From contig DATAWZ010000122.1 of NCBI GenBank assembly GCA_036266975.1, positions 1 to 34,094 of the forward strand: a DNA stretch of 34,094 bases. Direction: 5' to 3'. Positions 25,686 through 33,963 of this stretch are shown here, in pieces; position 1 is the first letter of the stretch, and each line of letters opens with the position of its first letter. The translations under genes were made by a program, and so were the position numbers. This DNA is from DATAWZ01 sp036266975. GTDB lineage: Bacteria > Actinomycetota > Thermoleophilia > Solirubrobacterales > Solirubrobacteraceae. Under the pieces are notes generated by a model. It worked only from the letters and a program-made list of their open reading frames with translations. It was not told where the DNA came from and made no database searches.

Positions 25686-27030
25686 TCCTGTGGGCAGCGG
25701 ATGTCGGCTTGCCGTCGAGCGCTTCGCGCTCGGCCCTGCGGGCCGCCGGTTCGGTGACGGCGGCGCCGGCTATCCGCTGGGTGGCAGCGAGGTCGGGGCG
25801 GGGCCCCGACGAGGTGGGGATCGTGACGGTGATGCGCTGCTGCAGGCCGCGCTGCTTGGCGGGGTCATAAGGGACACCGTCTTGCCGGCAGCGCCAGATC
25901 ACGCGGCACCACGCGCGGCCGAGGCCGCGGATCGCGCGGGGGTGGTCGTGGCCGCGGGCTCGTGTGGCGGCGTAGCGGTCTTGTGCCCAGCGGTGCCAGT
26001 GGCGGGTCGCGTCGGCGAGCGTCGAGGTCGCGGTCCGCAGTCGCTTGTCGCAGCCGTAGCGGAAGGTCGCGACTTTCTTCTTGCCGGACTCGACCGCGAC
26101 GGGGGTCATGCCGGCGTCGGCGGCCAAGGCGTCTGGGGTGGGATAGCGATCGCGGCAGTCGCCGATCTCGGCCAGCAGGCTCGCGGCGGTCACGACCGAC
26201 TTGGGGTCTTTGAACAGCGAGAGGAAGATCTGCCCGTCGCGGTGGGTGCGGACGCGGTGCGCGATCTCGGCGGTCAGTTCGGTGATCTTCGCGAGGATCG
26301 GACCGATCGCGGCGATCAGCGCGAGCACGATCGCTCTGCGTGCCTCGGTCTCGTGGACGCCGGCGCGGCCCTGGGGCGCGCTCCTGAGCCTCGCGAGCAG
26401 CTCGTGCGGTTTGCGGCGGCCGCTGTACCCGTGGCGGGCGAGGAACGTGCCCAAGCGCTTCTCGCCCAGGCCGCGGGCGTCGAGTGGGCTCAGACCGCGC
26501 TCCAGGAACGCCAGCGAGATCGGGCTGTCGATGTCGGCGAAGATCACGGTCGCGCCGGGCCAGAACCGCTCCAGCTCGGCGCGCAGCTGGTTGGCCAGGC
26601 CAACGCGGGTCTCGACGAGATCCTCGCGGGCGCAGGTCAACGCACGCAGCGCCTTGGTCTGGTCGCTGTCGGGAACCAGCACCCGGAAGCGGTGGCTGTC
26701 GATCCTGGCGAGCTCGCACAGCACGAACGCGTCGAACCGGTCGGGCTTCCCGCCCGACGTGCGGAACCGCGGGCGGGCGGCAACCCGGTTGGGGTGGATC
26801 GCCATCCCGCGCAGCCCCGCGTCCAGCAGCCGCTCGATCAACAGCCCGTCCGGCCGCTCGATCGCGACCAGCTTCACGTTCAGGCGAACGAGCGTGCGAC
26901 GCAGCGACCGCAGCCCGTTCTCGTCATGCGCGAACGTCGCCGCGAGCACCCGCTCTCCCGTCTCATCGGCGACGAGCACGTCGTGCTTCAACGAGGCCCA
27001 GTCAACCCCGGCGTAGAGACTACTTCTCAT
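25657..27030 (-). CDS. IS110-family transposase (DEDD recombinase)
   Basis: A 457-residue protein with the IS110 two-domain layout. The N-terminal RuvC-like domain has acidic residues D10 (YAGVDWA), E58 (AIERPDG), D97 and D100 (KPDRFDAFVL). The C-terminal transposase-20 domain has ASLLAEIGDCRDRY, PDALAADAGMTPVAVESG and the helical YGCDKRLRTATSTLADATR. The reading frame is complete and all four acidic residues are present, so it could be active. The family works with a structured bridge RNA encoded in the element's non-coding end; a candidate lies upstream of this gene. Start ATG at 27030. The C-terminal tail overlaps the TetR gene's end and may extend beyond the usual family end. Confidence 0.93.
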   Translation of the reverse strand: MRSSLYAGVDWASLKHDVLVADETGERVLAATFAHDENGLRSLRRTLVRLNVKLVAIERPDGLLIERLLDAGLRGMAIHPNRVAARPRFRTSGGKPDRFDAFVLCELARIDSHRFRVLVPDSDQTKALRALTCAREDLVETRVGLANQLRAELERFWPGATVIFADIDSPISLAFLERGLSPLDARGLGEKRLGTFLARHGYSGRRKPHELLARLRSAPQGRAGVHETEARRAIVLALIAAIGPILAKITELTAEIAHRVRTHRDGQIFLSLFKDPKSVVTAASLLAEIGDCRDRYPTPDALAADAGMTPVAVESGKKKVATFRYGCDKRLRTATSTLADATRHWHRWAQDRYAATRARGHDHPRAIRGLGRAWCRVIWRCRQDGVPYDPAKQRGLQQRITVTIPTSSGPRPDLAATQRIAGAAVTEPAARRAEREALDGKPTSAAHRRVDTGRLTG

Positions 27031-27250
27031 CGATACTCCAGTTCTCAGGTCAGCACTTCACAGTTCCGCGACCCTGAGATACCGTTGCGGGCGCTCATTG
27101 ACTGGCCCTCAGCGGGGCTACGTCCCGTTGCCGCTTGCGGCACCTCACCCCGCTGGGAGGGGCAGGTCTCACGATGGCCCTCACACGGGCTAGCGACCGA
27201 GGCCCTCTCCCAGCACAGGTCGAGGCCGCCACGACCACAACGGTCGCGAC
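27031..27250 (-). ncRNA. Candidate IS110 bridge RNA region
   Basis: About 220 nt of non-coding sequence directly upstream of the transposase, where IS110-group elements encode the bridge RNA. Visible stems: CAGCGGGG (27110-27117) with CCCCGCTG (27148-27155), enclosing TGCCGC-TT-GCGGCA (27129-27142) and leaving an internal loop of 11 nt on one side and 5 nt on the other; TCTCAGG (27043-27049) with CCTGAGA (27073-27079); and CGACC (27194-27198) with GGTCG (27218-27222). A stem with a large internal loop capped by a hairpin resembles the guide loops of known bridge RNAs. RNA ends and guides are not determined. Confidence 0.55.
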
Positions 27251-27257
27251 ATGACCG

Positions 27258-28013
27258 ATGAGCGGCTCGGCGCTGATCGTCTACGCCAACCCCGAACCGG
27301 CCTCGTTCGGGGCGGCGCTGCGCGACCACGCACGCGCGACGCTCGAAGGCGCCGGCGTCGCGGTCGAGCTCTCCGACCTGTACGCGATGGACTTCGAGCC
27401 CGTCGCGCGGGCCGAGGACTTCGCCGTGCGACGGTTCCCGCAGCGGCTGTGGTACGACCGCGAGCAGCAGCACGCGGTCCGCAACCAGGTGCTCGCCGCC
27501 GACATCGAGGCCGAGGTGGCCAAGCTGCGGCGCGCCGACCTGGTGCTGCTGATGTTCCCGCTGTGGTGGTTCTCGGTCCCGGCGATCATGAAGGGCTGGT
27601 TCGATCGCGTGCTCGTCAAAGGCGTCGCCTATGGCGGCGGGGAGCGCTACGAGAACGGCGGCTTCGCGGGCAAGCGCGCGCTGATCGTCACCACCACCAA
27701 CGCGTGGCCGGGCATGACCGCCCCGGACGGGCTGCTGGGCGACATCGACGTGATCCTGTGGCCCCTGCAGAACGGGGTGCTCGCCTACACCGGGTTCGCC
27801 GTCCTACCTCCCGTGGTCGCCCACGCGGTCGCGTTCGTCGACGACCACGAACGGCGGCGCGTGCTCGACGAGCTCACCGCGCGCCTGGAGCGCTGGGGGC
27901 AGACCGACCCGATCCCCTTCCATCGCGGCGACGAGGTCGGAGAGGACTGGCGGCTGCGCCCCGAGGTCACGCCGCGAGTGATCGGCCAGCGGCGAGCGCC
28001 GACGCGCGGCTGA
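27258..28013 (+). CDS. Flavodoxin-fold NAD(P)H:quinone oxidoreductase
   Basis: A 251-residue flavodoxin_2 / NQO1-like enzyme. The N-terminal strand ALIVYANPEPASFG binds FMN/FAD phosphate; the family core FPLWWFSVPAIMKGWFDRVL-like block lies near 99-118 and GKRALIVTTTNAWPG near 139-153. It probably reduces quinones, azo or other electrophiles with NAD(P)H in the cytosol. The ATG at 27258 starts the conserved strand; another ATG seven bases upstream is in a different frame. The IS110 element now separates it from the TetR gene, which could have been its regulator. It ends 7 bp from the convergent crotonase. Confidence 0.9.
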   Translation: MSGSALIVYANPEPASFGAALRDHARATLEGAGVAVELSDLYAMDFEPVARAEDFAVRRFPQRLWYDREQQHAVRNQVLAADIEAEVAKLRRADLVLLMFPLWWFSVPAIMKGWFDRVLVKGVAYGGGERYENGGFAGKRALIVTTTNAWPGMTAPDGLLGDIDVILWPLQNGVLAYTGFAVLPPVVAHAVAFVDDHERRRVLDELTARLERWGQTDPIPFHRGDEVGEDWRLRPEVTPRVIGQRRAPTRG

Positions 28014-28020
28014 CCGCAGG

Positions 28021-28812
28021 TCAGAGGGACGGCGGAGCCCACCGCGGCGGGCGCTTCTCGCCGAACGCCCGCAACCCCTCGCGCCCGTCGGGCGTCGAGA
28101 ACGCGGTGCACAGCGCCTCGATCTGCTGCTCGACGCCGCCGCGATAGTCGAGGTCGCACTGGCGCACGAAGGCCCCGCGGGCGAGCGCCATCAGCGTCGG
28201 CGACTTGTCCGCCATCGCCTCCGCGAGCTCGAGCGCGCGGTCAAGCACCTCGGCGCGCGGCACCACGTGGTTGAGGATCCCCAGGAGCTCGGCCTCGGTG
28301 GTGGGAATCGGTCGACCGCCGAGCAGCAGCTCGGCCGCCTTGGCCCGGCCGATCTGGCGGGCGAGGTGGACGTTGTGGATCGCGGCGATCAGGCCCACGT
28401 CGATCTCTGGGTAGCCGATATCGGTGTCGTCGGCCGCCACCGCCATGTCACAGGTGATCGTCAGCGTCATCCCGGCGCCGCGCGCGGGGCCGTTGACCGC
28501 GGCGATCGTCGGTTTGGACAGCGTGTACTGCAGGTCGAGCGTCCCGATGTAGAGCTTGCGCACGAAGCGGCGCAGCGCGAGCACATCGCTCGCCGCGGCC
28601 ATCTTCAGGTCCATGCCGCCGCAGAAGACGCCCTCGACGGCGCTGGTGAGCACGATCGAGCCCACGTCGGGGTCGGCATCGGCGCGGCCGAGCGCCGCGT
28701 GGTAGGCGTCGAGCAAGAGGTCGTCGATCGCGCTGACCGGGCCGTGGTGCATGCGCAGCACCGCCACCCGCTCGCGGACCTCGTAGCTCAGCGGCTCACC
28801 GGAGAGCGTCAC
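28021..28812 (-). CDS. Crotonase-family protein (one hydratase glutamate replaced)
   Basis: A 263-residue crotonase. The oxyanion hole region is FCGGMDLKMAAASD (63-76). The second catalytic glutamate is present (E136, YPEIDVGL), but the position of the first reads GAGMTLTITCD, threonine instead of glutamate. Hydratase activity is therefore doubtful and an isomerase, hydrolase or other crotonase reaction is more likely. The GTG at 28812 is chosen because homology starts there; the frame continues open upstream inside the regulator gene. It overlaps the regulator's end by 17 bp, so the two are co-transcribed. Confidence 0.9.
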   Translation of the reverse strand: MTLSGEPLSYEVRERVAVLRMHHGPVSAIDDLLLDAYHAALGRADADPDVGSIVLTSAVEGVFCGGMDLKMAAASDVLALRRFVRKLYIGTLDLQYTLSKPTIAAVNGPARGAGMTLTITCDMAVAADDTDIGYPEIDVGLIAAIHNVHLARQIGRAKAAELLLGGRPIPTTEAELLGILNHVVPRAEVLDRALELAEAMADKSPTLMALARGAFVRQCDLDYRGGVEQQIEALCTAFSTPDGREGLRAFGEKRPPRWAPPSL

Positions 28813-30011
28813 GGCCGGCCACGGTACCGGTGATCGTCCACACGAGCAGCGCGGCATGCAGCTCGCCCGCCCGCTCGATGACGGGCTGACCGAGCTGATG
28901 CTCGGCCTGGCGGACATGGGCGGCGACCGTGTTGCGGTGGACCGAGAGCATCGCCGCCGCCCGGGACTGCTCCTGCCCGCAGGCCAGATAGGCGGCCAGC
29001 GTCCGGCGCAGCGTCGCCGCCGGGCGCGTGGGGGCGCCGAGCGGGCCGAGTTGCTCGAGGGCGAAGTCGCGCGCGACATCCGGGTCGCGCATCAGCACGC
29101 TGGCGAGCGCGACGTCGGCGTACAGGGTCAGCACCGCCGCGCCAGGCGTCGCGACCGCGCGAGCGAGGTCGGCCTGACGCTTGGTGCGCACGAACCCGGC
29201 CAGATCCGCACCGGGTTCCCCGAGCGTGCCCCGCAGGCCCGCGCCGGCGAGGCACCTCTGCGCCGCGGCGGGATCGGCGCCCGGCGCCGGGGTGAACCAC
29301 GCGGTCAGCTCGCCGCCGGCGGCGGCGATCAGCAGCGGGCGGTCGCTGGCGAGCGCCGTCGCGGCGTCGCGCACGGCGCTGGCCTCGTCGTCCTCGAGCG
29401 CGCGCGCGTCGACCGCCCACGCCAGCAGCGCCCGGTGCGTGCCTCGCAGTCGTCGCCCGAGCACCGCCTCCGCCTGGGCCGGCGGCGTCGACGCGCCGGC
29501 GAGCAGCGCGTCGATCAGCGCCAGCCGCCGGGCCGCGGCACCGCGGAGGCTCGCCTCACGCTCCTCCTCATACAGGCGCACGACGTCGACGGGCGAGCGC
29601 GTCGGCGTAGCGGAACGACAACGCGCCGAGCCTCGTGGCCGTCGCCAGGCGCTGCTCGGCGTCGGGGATCTCGCGGGCGAGCTCCATCACGTGGCCGAAG
29701 ACGATCTCCTGGCCGAGCCGGTAGGCGCGCAGGGTCTCGGCCAGCGCCGCCCCGCGTCGCACCAGCCGCTGCGGGAACGCTACGGCCGCGGCCGGAGCCC
29801 GCACCTGAAACCGCCCGGCGCCGAGGTGCGGGGTTGTGGCAAAGTCGACGATCAGGGAGCGCACCGCGTCGCGGCCGACGCGCCGATCCTCCTCGTCGAG
29901 CAGCGAGGGCATCTCCTCGGCCACGCGGGCGAGGACGTCGGAGGCGAGCTGCTCGCGCCGAGCCTCGAGCCAGGTGGCGACGGAGAGCTCCAGGTCATCG
30001 GTACCCGACAC
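28796..30011 (-). pseudogene. CdaR/PucR-family regulator, split by a frameshift
   Basis: Two minus-strand frames together make one regulator of about 400 residues. From GTG 30011: SGTDDLELSVATWLEARREQ through ATATRLGALSFRYADAL, an N-terminal helical sensor-like domain. The frame then breaks near 29570-29600 and continues as VVRLYEEEREASLRGAAARR with a GGDEF-like middle region and the PucR C-terminal helix-turn-helix (GQEQSRAAAMLSVHRNTVA). One base change of length restores the full protein, so this may be a sequencing error or a young pseudogene. It is divergent from the P450 and overlaps the crotonase it probably regulates. If intact it would act as a substrate-sensing activator. Confidence 0.8.
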
Positions 30012-30129
30012 GAGGATGAATATTGCAGTGTGCACAGCCGCTCCGGTCGACACACCGCTAATCGACCTGGAGCTCGCCGCTGAATTGCTGCAGAGTGACG
30101 CTAGGTCATCCCGACGGAGAGGAGCGCAG

Positions 30130-31371
30130 ATGAGCAGCGCCGCACACGAAGTCGATCTCGCCGAGGTCGACCTGATGGACGTCAACTGGTTCCGCGAGGG
30201 GCCGCCCCACGAGCTGTTCGCGCGCATGCGCGCGCAGGCGCCGGTGCGCTGGAATCCGCATCCGCTGCCGGCCGGGGATGGAGACGGCTTCTGGTCGATA
30301 ACGCGGCACGCCGACGTCTCGGCGGTCAGCCGCGACTTCGAGACGTTCTCGAGCCACGAGAAGGGGATCTTCCTGCACCCCGACCAGGTGGTCCCGCTCG
30401 ACCTGACGCGCAACCTGCTGCTCTACAAGGACCCACCCGAGCACACCAAGTACCGCAAGATCCTGCAGACCGCGTTCGTGCCGCGCACGGTCGCCGCCCT
30501 CGAGGACGCTGTCCGCGCCCGCGTCACGCGCGTGATCGACCGGGTGATCGAGCAGGGACACTGCGACTTCGCGGCCGATATCGCCGTGCACGTGCCGCTC
30601 GGCGTGCTCACCGAGCTGATGGGCGTCCCCGACGAGGACATCCCGCGCTTCTACGAGTGGACCGAGGCGATCGAGGCGGCCCAGCGCGCGCCCGAGCCGA
30701 ACGCCGCCGCGCCGACGTTCATGGCGATGGCCGGCTACCTGCACGAGCAGATCGCCCGCCAGGCGGCGGCCGGCGGCGAGACGCTGGTCACCCGCCTGCG
30801 CGAGGCCGAGGTCGACGGCGAGACCCTCGACGACAACGAGATCCTCGTCTTCTTCGGACTGCTCGCGTTCGCCGGCAACGACACCACCCGCAACACCACC
30901 GCGGCCGGCATGTACACGTTGCTGCAGCACCCCGAGCAGATGGCCGCGATGCGCTCGGACCCCTCGATCATCCCCGCGGCGATCGAGGAGATCCTGCGCT
31001 ACACGACCGTCGTGCAGTACTTCGTCCGTACCGCCAAGGTCGACAGCGAGATCGGCGGCCGGGCGATCGCCGCGGGCGACCGCGTGATGATGTGGTACGC
31101 CTCGGCCTCGCGCGACGAGGACGTGTTCGAGGACCCGCAGCGCTTCGACATCACCCGCGAGAAGCCCGACCACAAGGCCTTCGGCGGCGGCGGGCGGCAC
31201 TTCTGCCTGGGCGCTGGCCTCGCGCGCCTGGAGCTCAAGGTCATCTTCGAGGAGGTCCTGCGGCGCATGGAGGACCTGCGGCTCGACGGCGAGATCGCCC
31301 GCCTGCCCTCCCCGTGGGCACACATGCTCACCCGCCTGCCCGTGACGTTCGCGCCCGGACGGGCGGGCTGA
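30130..31371 (+). CDS. Cytochrome P450
   Basis: A 413-residue soluble bacterial P450. The I-helix oxygen-binding motif is AGNDTT (248-253), the ExxR pair is E287-R290 (EEILRY), and the heme-binding loop is FGGGGRHFCLG with cysteine ligand C359. The unusual N in AGNDTT is common in steroid/terpenoid/fatty-acid-oxidising CYP125/142/124-like enzymes, so an alkyl-chain or terpenoid substrate is plausible but unproven. A GGAG lies before the ATG at 30130; the frame is open upstream but without homology. No ferredoxin or reductase gene adjoins it. It is divergent from the broken CdaR-like regulator. Confidence 0.95.
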   Translation: MSSAAHEVDLAEVDLMDVNWFREGPPHELFARMRAQAPVRWNPHPLPAGDGDGFWSITRHADVSAVSRDFETFSSHEKGIFLHPDQVVPLDLTRNLLLYKDPPEHTKYRKILQTAFVPRTVAALEDAVRARVTRVIDRVIEQGHCDFAADIAVHVPLGVLTELMGVPDEDIPRFYEWTEAIEAAQRAPEPNAAAPTFMAMAGYLHEQIARQAAAGGETLVTRLREAEVDGETLDDNEILVFFGLLAFAGNDTTRNTTAAGMYTLLQHPEQMAAMRSDPSIIPAAIEEILRYTTVVQYFVRTAKVDSEIGGRAIAAGDRVMMWYASASRDEDVFEDPQRFDITREKPDHKAFGGGGRHFCLGAGLARLELKVIFEEVLRRMEDLRLDGEIARLPSPWAHMLTRLPVTFAPGRAG

Positions 31372-31423
31372 GAACCTGCGCCGCTGGCCGACCCGCGCCG
31401 GCGGCTGCTCGCGACGCGTTGAA

Positions 31424-32641
31424 TCAGTGCAACAGCGTGACGTCGTAGCTCGCCGCCGCGAGGAGCGACAGCAGCCGCTCCGCCTCCGCCGCGCCACCCG
31501 TCTCGACGGTGAGCTCGACCGCCGCCACGCTCACGTCGGTATCGACCCCGTCGCGCAGGTGCTCGACCTCGATCACGTTGGCGTCGGCGTCGGCCACGCG
31601 GGCCAGCAGCGCGGCCAGACCGCCGGGGCGATCCGCGACGCGGGTCTGCAGGCGCAGGCGCCGCCCGACCTTGGTCTCGTGGCGGCGCGTGACCTCGGAG
31701 AGGACCCGCACGTCGACGTTGCCGCCAGAGAGCACGAGCACGGTCGCGCCGCTGCGGGCGCAGCCCGCCGCGCCGGAGAGCAGCGCGGCCAGGCCGACCG
31801 CTCCCGCTCCCTCGACCACGAGCTTGGAGCGCTCGATCAGCAGCACCATCGCCTCGGCGATCCAGTGCTCCTCCACGGTGACGATCTCGTCGACGTACCG
31901 TTCGACCAGCGGGCGGGTCAGTCGCCCGGGACGTTTGACGGCGATCCCGTCGGCGATCGTCCCCACCGCGACGGGCGCCGGCTCCTGGCCCGAGCCGCGG
32001 ACGAACGGAGCGCAGCGCGCGGCCTGCACCCCGATCACGCGAACCTCGGGCCGCTCGGCCTTGACCATGGCGGCGAGCCCGCCGGCGAGGCCGCCTCCGC
32101 CGATCGGGACGATCACCTCGCCCAGCGAGGGAAGGTCGCGCAGCAGCTCGAGGCCGACGCCCGCTTGGCCGAGGATCACCGCCTCGTCGTCGAACGGATG
32201 CACGAAGGCCAGGCGATCGGCCTGCGCGCGCGTGTGCGCGCGCTCGATGCACTGCTCGACCGACTCGCCGCCCAGCTCGACCGTGGCTCCGAACGCGCGC
32301 GTGGCGGCGATCTTGGCGAGCGCCGCGCCGTGCGGCATGTACACGGTGCAGGGCAGCCCGCGGGCGCGCGCCGCGAAGGCGAGCGCCTGACCGTGGTTGC
32401 CGGCGCTCGCGGCCACGACGCCGGCGCAGTGCCCGTCGAGCGCGTGCAGCTTGCTGAGCGCGCCGCGGAGCTTGAACGAGCCGGTCCGCTGGAGGTTCTC
32501 GGCCTTCAGCAGCAACTGGCCACCGAGCTCGCGCGAGAGGCTCGCGGCCGACAGCAGCGGCGTGTGGACGACGAGGTCCGAGGAATGGGCGTGAACCTCG
32601 GCGACCCGCTGCGGTGCGATGTCGAGCAGCTCCGAGGGCAT
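31424..32641 (-). CDS. Threonine dehydratase (threonine ammonia-lyase) with ACT domain
   Basis: A 405-residue PLP enzyme of fold type II. The PLP lysine is K57 in the motif GSFKLRGA, SAGNHGQALA binds the substrate carboxylate, and the phosphate-binding loop is GGGGLAGG. The C-terminal 75 or so residues (RLQTRVADRPGGLAALLARVAD) form one ACT-like regulatory domain. It converts threonine (or serine) to 2-oxobutyrate and ammonia, feeding isoleucine synthesis or propionate catabolism. The short single-ACT form resembles the catabolic and short biosynthetic types. ATG at 32641 or GTG at 32650 could start it; neither has a clear ribosome site. Convergent with the P450 and divergent from the peptidase. 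Confidence 0.93.
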   Translation of the reverse strand: MPSELLDIAPQRVAEVHAHSSDLVVHTPLLSAASLSRELGGQLLLKAENLQRTGSFKLRGALSKLHALDGHCAGVVAASAGNHGQALAFAARARGLPCTVYMPHGAALAKIAATRAFGATVELGGESVEQCIERAHTRAQADRLAFVHPFDDEAVILGQAGVGLELLRDLPSLGEVIVPIGGGGLAGGLAAMVKAERPEVRVIGVQAARCAPFVRGSGQEPAPVAVGTIADGIAVKRPGRLTRPLVERYVDEIVTVEEHWIAEAMVLLIERSKLVVEGAGAVGLAALLSGAAGCARSGATVLVLSGGNVDVRVLSEVTRRHETKVGRRLRLQTRVADRPGGLAALLARVADADANVIEVEHLRDGVDTDVSVAAVELTVETGGAAEAERLLSLLAAASYDVTLLH

Positions 32642-32712
32642 CGATCGCACGGTACTGCGCGCGCGAGCGATCGGCGAGCCGAGCTCGCGCGCCCGCTACC
32701 GTTCAGATCTGC

Positions 32713-33963
32713 GTGACGAGCGAGTCGCCCGCCCAGCACACCGTCGGACCGCCCGTGACGGCGGCCGACTGCCGCCGCCACGACGCGGCGGACCTTCGCG
32801 CGACGATCGAGGCGCTCGCGGCCATCCCCGATCGAGGGCCGTGCTCGCCGGGGGAGCACACGGCGGCACACTGGATCGCCGAGCGGCTGCGTGACCGCAG
32901 CCACGCCGTCGACATCGAGCAGGAGCTCGCCTATCCGAGCTTCGCCGGGGCGATCGCCCAGATGTCCGCGCTCGGCGCGCTGGCCGGAGTGCTCGCGCTC
33001 TCACCGCGCACGCGGCCGATCGCCGTGGTGCTCGGGCTGGCCGCGGCGGCGGGCGTCGCCGAGGACGTCTCCAACGGCCCCCGGCTCTTCCGCCGGCTGA
33101 CGATGCAGCGCAAGCCGACCTGGAACGTCGTCGCCGAGGGCGGCGACCCCGACGCCGAGCGCGCGATCGTGCTGCTCGCCCACCACGACGCCGCCCCCAC
33201 CGGCCACATCTTCGACCCGACCGTCCAGAAGGTGCTGGGCGACGCCCTCCCCGGGGTCATCGAGCGCATCGACACCTCGATCCCGCTCTGGTGGCCGGTC
33301 ATCGGCTTCCCGGCCCTCAGCTCGATCGCCGCCGCGCGCGGCTCGGCCGCGCTCGCGCGCTGGGCCATCCTGGGCTCGTCGATCGCCGCGATCACCCTGT
33401 GGGACATCGCCCACTCTCCGATCACCCCGGGGGCCAACGACAACCTCAGCGGCGTGGCGGCGATGATCTCGGTCGCCGACGCGCTCGCCGAACGCCCAGT
33501 CCCCGGAATCCGCGTCCTGTTCGTCTCGTGCGGCTCGGAGGAGGTCCTCCAGGGCGGGATTCACGGGTTCGCCGCGCGCCACTTCCCGCGCCTGGATCGC
33601 GAGCGCACCTCGATGCTCAACCTCGAGACGCTCGGCTCGCCCGAGCTGATCATGCTCGAGGGCGAGGGGCCGGTGGTCATGGAGGACTACCACGCACGCG
33701 GGTTCCGCGACCGGGTCGCGCGCGCCGCCGACCGCGCGGGCGTGCACGTGCGCCGCGGCATGCGCTCGCGTTCGAGCACCGACTCGGTCATCCCCAGCCG
33801 GGCGGGCTACCCGACGGCGACGCTTGCCTCGATGGACCGCCACAAGTGGCTGACGCACTACCACCTGATGAGCGACCTGCCCGAGCACCTCGACTATGCG
33901 ACGGTGGCCGACGCCGCCCTGCTCGCCGAGGCCGTGGTGCGCGAGCTCGCAGCGGCGCCCTAG
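32713..33963 (+). CDS. M28-family metallopeptidase with membrane segments
   Basis: A 416-residue protein with the M28 zinc-aminopeptidase pattern: H157-x-D159 (LLAHHDA), D243 (GANDNLSG), E276-E277 (CGSEEVLQGG), E305 (LETLG, where the family often has D) and H384 (HYHLMSD). Two hydrophobic hairpins interrupt the fold, at about 80-116 and 192-234, suggesting membrane anchoring between the zinc-binding segments. There is no N-terminal signal peptide. The GTG at 32713 is preferred; the frame is open to 32614 but that part is arginine-rich and antisense to the dehydratase start. Substrate unknown. Its TAG stop (33961-33963) is formed by the CTAG edge of the terminal palindrome. Confidence 0.87.
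   Translation: MTSESPAQHTVGPPVTAADCRRHDAADLRATIEALAAIPDRGPCSPGEHTAAHWIAERLRDRSHAVDIEQELAYPSFAGAIAQMSALGALAGVLALSPRTRPIAVVLGLAAAAGVAEDVSNGPRLFRRLTMQRKPTWNVVAEGGDPDAERAIVLLAHHDAAPTGHIFDPTVQKVLGDALPGVIERIDTSIPLWWPVIGFPALSSIAAARGSAALARWAILGSSIAAITLWDIAHSPITPGANDNLSGVAAMISVADALAERPVPGIRVLFVSCGSEEVLQGGIHGFAARHFPRLDRERTSMLNLETLGSPELIMLEGEGPVVMEDYHARGFRDRVARAADRAGVHVRRGMRSRSSTDSVIPSRAGYPTATLASMDRHKWLTHYHLMSDLPEHLDYATVADAALLAEAVVRELAAAP

Larger units (their letters stand above)
25657..27250 (-). mobile_element. IS110-family insertion sequence (borders approximate)
   Basis: The element comprises one transposase gene plus about 220 bp of structured non-coding sequence upstream of it, lying between a TetR gene and a flavodoxin-fold oxidoreductase. 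IS110 elements usually lack long terminal inverted repeats and clear target duplications, and none are seen here. The left border is near the 3' end of tetR (25657-25690) and the right border lies before 27258. Exact ends need comparison with an empty site or other copies. Confidence 0.8.

Noticed and set aside
25627..27261. A 544-codon plus-strand frame across the IS110 transposase
   Set aside because: It lies opposite a transposase with all DEDD residues and shows no family motif of its own.
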